Source of the DNA: Actinostola sp. cb2023
Lineage: Eukaryota; Cnidaria; Anthozoa; Actiniaria; Actinostolidae
DNA length: 64,000 bases
Assembly: GCA_033675265.1 (NCBI GenBank)
Contig: JAUJYZ010000728.1
Location: forward strand, 1 to 64,000
Direction: 5' to 3'
Part shown: piece after piece, positions 60,412-64,000 of the stretch
Layout of the letters: the number at the start of each line of letters is the position of its first letter
Numbering within the stretch: position 1 is the stretch's first letter
Position numbers and translations under genes: made by a program
The notes under the pieces: model-generated
What the model was told of the DNA's origin: nothing
The model's database searches: none
What the model saw: only the letters and a program-made list of their open reading frames with translations

Positions 60412-60500
60412 AACGAATGAATGAGAAAATAAATGAATGAATGAATGAATGAATGAATGAATGAATGAATGAAAACCTTTATTTAAGCAGGGTAGTCCCT
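60412..60500 (-). repeat. (GAAT)n microsatellite beside AAATAAAG tail
   Basis: (GAAT)n followed by GAAAACCTTTATTTAAGCAGG. On the minus strand, AAATAAAG then a simple-repeat tail, third example in the window. Confidence 0.8.
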
Positions 60501-60741
60501 TCAGTAACAAAGCGTACTGCTATCAATGGGAGCCTTAATATAAAATATAAATATAAATTACTACAACTATGGATATATAAAAATATAAATATCCGTCTAA
60601 CTAGATATAGATTTATTATAAGTAATACCATGGCACTGAGGGATATTAGTGATTAAATGTCCCCGAAGCCGAGGGAAGTTTAGTGGAAGTCCCGAGCCTC
60701 CGTCATGAGGGACATTTAGTCTAAATTTCCCTCATGATTGT

Positions 60742-61069
60742 ATTAGCCATTTCAAAAACGATGAGGACTGGACGAGTTTTTAGAATTAATCTAATTAAAA
60801 AATGAACCCCATCACAAGAAAGAAGAGCATATCAGAATTGTCATTCAATAGGTTTAGTTAGATATTGACGAGTAACATTTATCGCAAAAATTCTAAATTT
60901 CCCCCCTAACCATACATTTCTTTGTAATTTTTGCAGTTTTTGAATGTCTGCAGTTCATTTGCTGCTTTTCCAAACTGATATGCTCTTTCTTGTGATTGGG
61001 TTCATTTCTTAATTAGATTAATTCTAAAAACTCGTTCCCAGTCCTCCACTCGTTTTTGAAATGGCTAAT
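60742..61069. mobile_element. Foldback MITE, second copy of the 6752-7163 family
   Basis: ATTAGCCATTTCAAAAACGA and GTTTTTGAAATGGCTAAT are inverted, with ATTAATCTAATTAA and CATCACAAGAAAG inner arms as at 6790-6835. It is inserted in a palindromic CCCTCATGA stretch. Confidence 0.86.
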
Positions 61070-61337
61070 TCATGAGGGAATGTCTAAATTTCCCTCATTA
61101 CTATGCATGAGCGATGCTCGACTTAGAGCTTTCGCGAGGGATGTTCGATGTTAAATGTCCCTCGTGGAACAATGAAAACCGAGGTGATCATGGTATTACT
61201 ATTACTAAAACTATCAAAACTATATAAAAGGAAGATTAAGAATATAAAATGACGATTGTCGATGCATAATAGTACTTTTGGAGTGTAATTACAAGCAGAA
61301 TAGCCTTGTCTCGACCAGAATGTACTAAAGCCTATTA

Positions 61338-61502
61338 ACGAAGGAAGGAAGGAAGGAAGGAAGGAAGGAACGAACGAACGAACGAACGAACGAACGAACG
61401 AACGAACGAACGAACGAACGAACGAACGAACGAACGAACGAACGAACGAACGAACGAACGAACGAACGAACGAACGAACGAGAACGAACGAACGAACGAA
61501 CA
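61338..61502. repeat. (GAAG)n/(GAAC)n microsatellite
   Basis: Six GAAG units pass into about 32 GAAC units. Minus-strand Arg/Ser/Phe/Val frames are artefacts. Confidence 0.96.
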
Positions 61503-61959
61503 GTAAAGGATCGAACCTTGCTAACAAACAAAGGAGTACAAATCAATCAATCAAGCAAAGAAAGACAAGCAACTAACAGCCAATTAAACAAAGAAAGTGA
61601 TCAATTGAACACACAATTCGCTAGCAACAGGACGACGACGTCGTCTATTACTGATTCTTAATTGTTTCGTTGTCTATTATATTCTTAATTGTTTCATTTT
61701 CGGTGCTTTCACTAAATTTGCACTGTCTTTCACGAATGACATCGTCTTTTTGTCCTCCGATTGACTGAAAACTGAACTATCTGTACAAATAACGAACTGA
61801 CGTTCTCGTTAACGTTCTCTTTGCAAAACATTGGCATTTCACGTTGTAGTTTAGCACAGAACACCTGAAGTAAGACCAAATCGAGCTCATTTCATGCATT
61901 CCGGCCAACAAGAACTGAGTTGACAAAACTTTTTGAATCTTCAACCTGAGTTTTATTAC

Positions 61960-62005
61960 AAAACTGCCAAGCTTTCGGGCTAAGCGCCCATCTTCAGGGC
62001 TAAAT
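61960..62005 (-). ncRNA. Hammerhead-ribozyme-like core
   Basis: On the minus strand CTGAAGA (61997-61991), a stem GGGC (61989-61986) / GCCC (61980-61977), then GAAA (61976-61973). This is the CUGANGA - stem II - GAAA catalytic core order. Flanking GCC/GGC could form stem I. Stem III is minimal at best. Hammerheads are known in Penelope-like elements, and one such ORF lies ~1.2 kb upstream on the same strand. Confidence 0.35.
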
Positions 62006-62159
62006 GCATAAAATCTAATTACAACGGCTATAAGTATACGAACACAAACAAACGCCACCAGACAAGCAAGCTCGTGCGCAACAAACTGAACAGTCTCGCG
62101 CAAAGCAAACAAAATCGAACAACGCCAGATAGAAAGAATGAGAAAGGTGCGCGAGGAAT

Positions 62160-62344
62160 AGACAATGAAGTATTAGTATAGGTAATAGCATGGTTTGTAG
62201 TGATATTTGGGATAAATACCACGAGTGATATTTCAAAATTGTTAACAAAATTTTACGAGCCTCCGGCGAGTGAAATTTGTGATAATTTTGAAATATCACG
62301 AGTGGTATTTATCCCAAATATCACGTACAAAACATGCTATTAAA
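62160..62344. mobile_element. Foldback palindrome, GATATTTGGGATAAATACCA arms
   Basis: GTGATATTTGGGATAAATAC (62199) and the complement ending ~62323 flank a G+C-richer loop (GAGCCTCCGGCGAG). Outer AGCATG(G/T)TTTGTA extends the arms. Confidence 0.78.
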
Positions 62345-62345
62345 T

Positions 62346-62912
62346 GTTTATAATATGACCTAAGAAAATACTGCAATTTCGATCAGTTTGTCTGTAGTTT
62401 TACCATGAACTAATGGAAAATGCTCTCAAGTAAATTATTTTCATAGAAAAACGTTCATAAATTAGATAACAAATGAAGAAAACAGAAACAAGAGGTTTCT
62501 AAAGCTTTATTTTTACCTTTTTCAGCAATAATTCTTAATTCACTTCTCGATCTAAAGCAGGAAACCCTTTACTTTAGCACGATCAACAGTCGATCGTTTC
62601 TCGCTGATTTTTGCAGTCTCAGCCAAAGAAAACCTTCCTGATTTGTCAACAATATATCCATGTTGATGTACTTTTTCAATTTGTTGTTCTTGAGATTTGT
62701 TTCTAGGTATATTTCAGCTTTTTTAGCGAGAAAAACTCTGTCGGGTTTATCCGCCATCTTGGATTTGAATGTTATGCTTGGTGCTCAAACAATGGTTACC
62801 ATGGTGATTTTGAAATACCACTCCTGAGAGTGAAATACCACTATTACGCTGAAATGCCACTCCTCTCAGCCAATCGAATTGCAGGATTTTCTTAGGTCAT
62901 ATTATAAACGTA
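62346..62912. mobile_element. TIR element, GTTTATAATATGACCTAAGA ends, with 62-codon ORF
   Basis: GTTTATAATATGACCTAAGA and TCTTAGGTCATATTATAAAC are inverted. Inside, on the minus strand (62757-62569), an ORF starts ATGGCGGATAAACCC and reads MADKPDRVFLAKKAEIYLET then NLKNNKLKKYINMDILLTNQ. It could be a first exon of the parent transposon; not recognised. Confidence 0.65.
62569..62757 (-). CDS. 62-residue Lys/Leu-rich ORF inside TIR element, unknown
   Basis: Good ATG context (CCAAGATGGCGG). Ends FLWLRLQKSARNDRLLIVLK and stop. Charged, helical-looking; no known domain seen. Lies within the inverted-repeat element 62346-62912. Confidence 0.3.
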   Translation of the reverse strand: MADKPDRVFLAKKAEIYLETNLKNNKLKKYINMDILLTNQEGFLWLRLQKSARNDRLLIVLK

Positions 62913-62984
62913 AGAATTGAAAATAATAAATAGAAAGGTAGCCAAAAAACGAAACCAGTGCGCGATGAACTATAAAAACAGAAT

Positions 62985-63229
62985 AAAATTGAGTAAACGA
63001 ATGATTGAATAAAAGAATGAAATAATGAATGAACGAATGGATGAACAAATAAATGAATGATAGAATGAACTAATGGATGAACGAATGAATGAATGAACGA
63101 AATAATGAATGAACGAATGGATGGATGAAAGAATAAATGAAATAATGAATGAACGAAAGAATGAGTAAATGAATGGAAGGATGAATAATAATAATAAAAT
63201 AATAATAAATAAATAAATAGATTGCGCAA
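62985..63229 (-). repeat. Degenerate (GAAT)n/(AATA)n tail of the Penelope-like element
   Basis: GAATGAATGAACGAATGG-type repeats and AATAATAAAATAATAA directly downstream (minus strand) of the GIY-YIG ORF stop. Reads as the simple-repeat 3' tail. Confidence 0.7.
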
Positions 63230-63964
63230 TTATTGCTTGTTAATTAGTGGCATGTAGGTGGATGGCAAAATCCTTCCACTGTCTCTGTTAGTGATGGAGT
63301 CATTGTGACTGGCAATGTGCCAAGACTCCAACCACTTTCTTTGATGCCATCTGCTCTCTTTTCCAATAATCTTAATATTGTTCCAGGAAATTCCATGTCC
63401 TGTTTCATGGGCATGTTCTGCTAATGCGGACTTTTCTGGTTTATTTAGCCTAACACTTGACTGGTGTTCTTTCTGTCGTGTTAATAACGATCTTCCAGTT
63501 TCGCCGATATAAACAGCATCACATTCACCACATGGAACAGAGTATACAACACCTGTCATCTTCTCCAATGGGATGGTATCTTTAGGTTTCGACAACGTGT
63601 GTTTAAGGGTGGTATGGGGCTTGATACATGACTTGATGTTGTGTTGACCAAGGACACGTTGGACTTTCTCTGTAACACCTTGTACGTACGGTAGTACGGC
63701 AAAACCAACGTGTTCAACCTTGGATGTTTGTACAGCCACTTGTGAAGTCGATGAACGAGAAAACTTTCTTAGAAAACTCTTTGGGTATCCATTACTGTAC
63801 AGGGCCTTTCTAATATGATGACGTTCTTGTTCTTTATGATGTTCATTCGAAATCAGACTGTCAACTCTGTGGAAAAGTGATCGGACAGCCGCGGCTTTGT
63901 GTTGTGGTGGATGGTGACTACTAAAGTGTAAGTATCTGTCAGTATGAGTAGGTTTTCTGAACTG
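63230..63964 (-). CDS. Penelope-like retroelement, RT end and GIY-YIG endonuclease (partial)
   Basis: Frame open from 63964 to the stop at 63230. The N-terminal part FRKPTHTDRYLHFSSHHPPQ is the conserved end of Penelope-like reverse transcriptases. Then a basic linker and a GIY-YIG-type endonuclease: VVYSVPCGECDAVYIGETGR with SLLTRQKEH supplying the catalytic Arg region, and ALAEHAHETGH. A stop at 63967-63965 breaks the frame upstream; the rest of the RT is beyond the window. Strand opposite to the calcium-channel gene, inside its intron. Confidence 0.88.
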   Translation of the reverse strand, partial: QFRKPTHTDRYLHFSSHHPPQHKAAAVRSLFHRVDSLISNEHHKEQERHHIRKALYSNGYPKSFLRKFSRSSTSQVAVQTSKVEHVGFAVLPYVQGVTEKVQRVLGQHNIKSCIKPHTTLKHTLSKPKDTIPLEKMTGVVYSVPCGECDAVYIGETGRSLLTRQKEHQSSVRLNKPEKSALAEHAHETGHGISWNNIKIIGKESRWHQRKWLESWHIASHNDSITNRDSGRILPSTYMPLINKQ

Positions 63965-64000
63965 CTATGGGATCGCCTATATCTGTAGTCGTCGCAAATC

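Overview
This is eukaryotic nuclear DNA from an animal, A+T-rich and very repeat-rich. Two conserved animal genes are recognisable, both split by introns. Spliced reading of the + strand gives most of a PRPF4 (Prp4p) ortholog, the WD40 protein of the U4/U6 snRNP, and the first coding exons of a voltage-gated calcium channel alpha-1 subunit. The mix of BEL/Pao, Penelope-like, hAT and PIF/Harbinger-like elements, many foldback MITEs and frequent TGTACATGTACA-type runs suggests a marine invertebrate. A cnidarian or sponge is my guess; the window alone does not settle it. There are no bacterial features.

Layout. 1-21.2 kb is the PRPF4 gene on the + strand: 15 exons, 391 codons plus stop, with the 5' end outside the window. 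Its introns hold MITEs, a 2.5-kb block of two minisatellites (32- and 33-bp units) and an 8.9-kb intron. That intron carries an 80-bp tandem array made from the end of the preceding exon plus its splice donor. A BEL/Pao retrotransposon (10656-16603, 5-bp target duplication) and a hAT-type element (17080-18484, with a nested palindromic element) have broken the array. 21.2-51.3 kb is intergenic or accessory: minisatellites, many terminal-inverted-repeat elements, a small candidate gene with a promoter-like upstream (27.7-28.2 kb) that runs into an 86-bp tandem array, a decayed hAT transposase (30.6-31.3 kb), a 1.8-kb GAT-rich minisatellite, and two 1.4-kb copies of one element in opposite orientation (39.2-40.6 and 44.8-46.3 kb), each with a TTA target duplication.

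51.3-52.2 kb holds three exons of the calcium channel. Exons 1 and 2 are joined across what looks like a minor-class (U12) AT-AC intron: donor ATATCCTT, branch-site CCTTAAC, acceptor AC. The splice gives an alignment with no length change against the family. Exon 3 is followed by an intron that reaches the end of the window. That remaining 11.8 kb holds more MITEs, a minisatellite inside a hAT-like MITE, a tRNA-like fragment, and at the right edge the GIY-YIG end of a Penelope-like retroelement on the minus strand with a hammerhead-ribozyme-like motif about 1.2 kb further along the same strand.

Most long open frames here are read-through of tandem arrays and are not annotated as genes. Exon boundaries come from GT/AG signals plus protein similarity judged by eye. 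MITE superfamily names rest on termini and target duplications, not on transposase matches.
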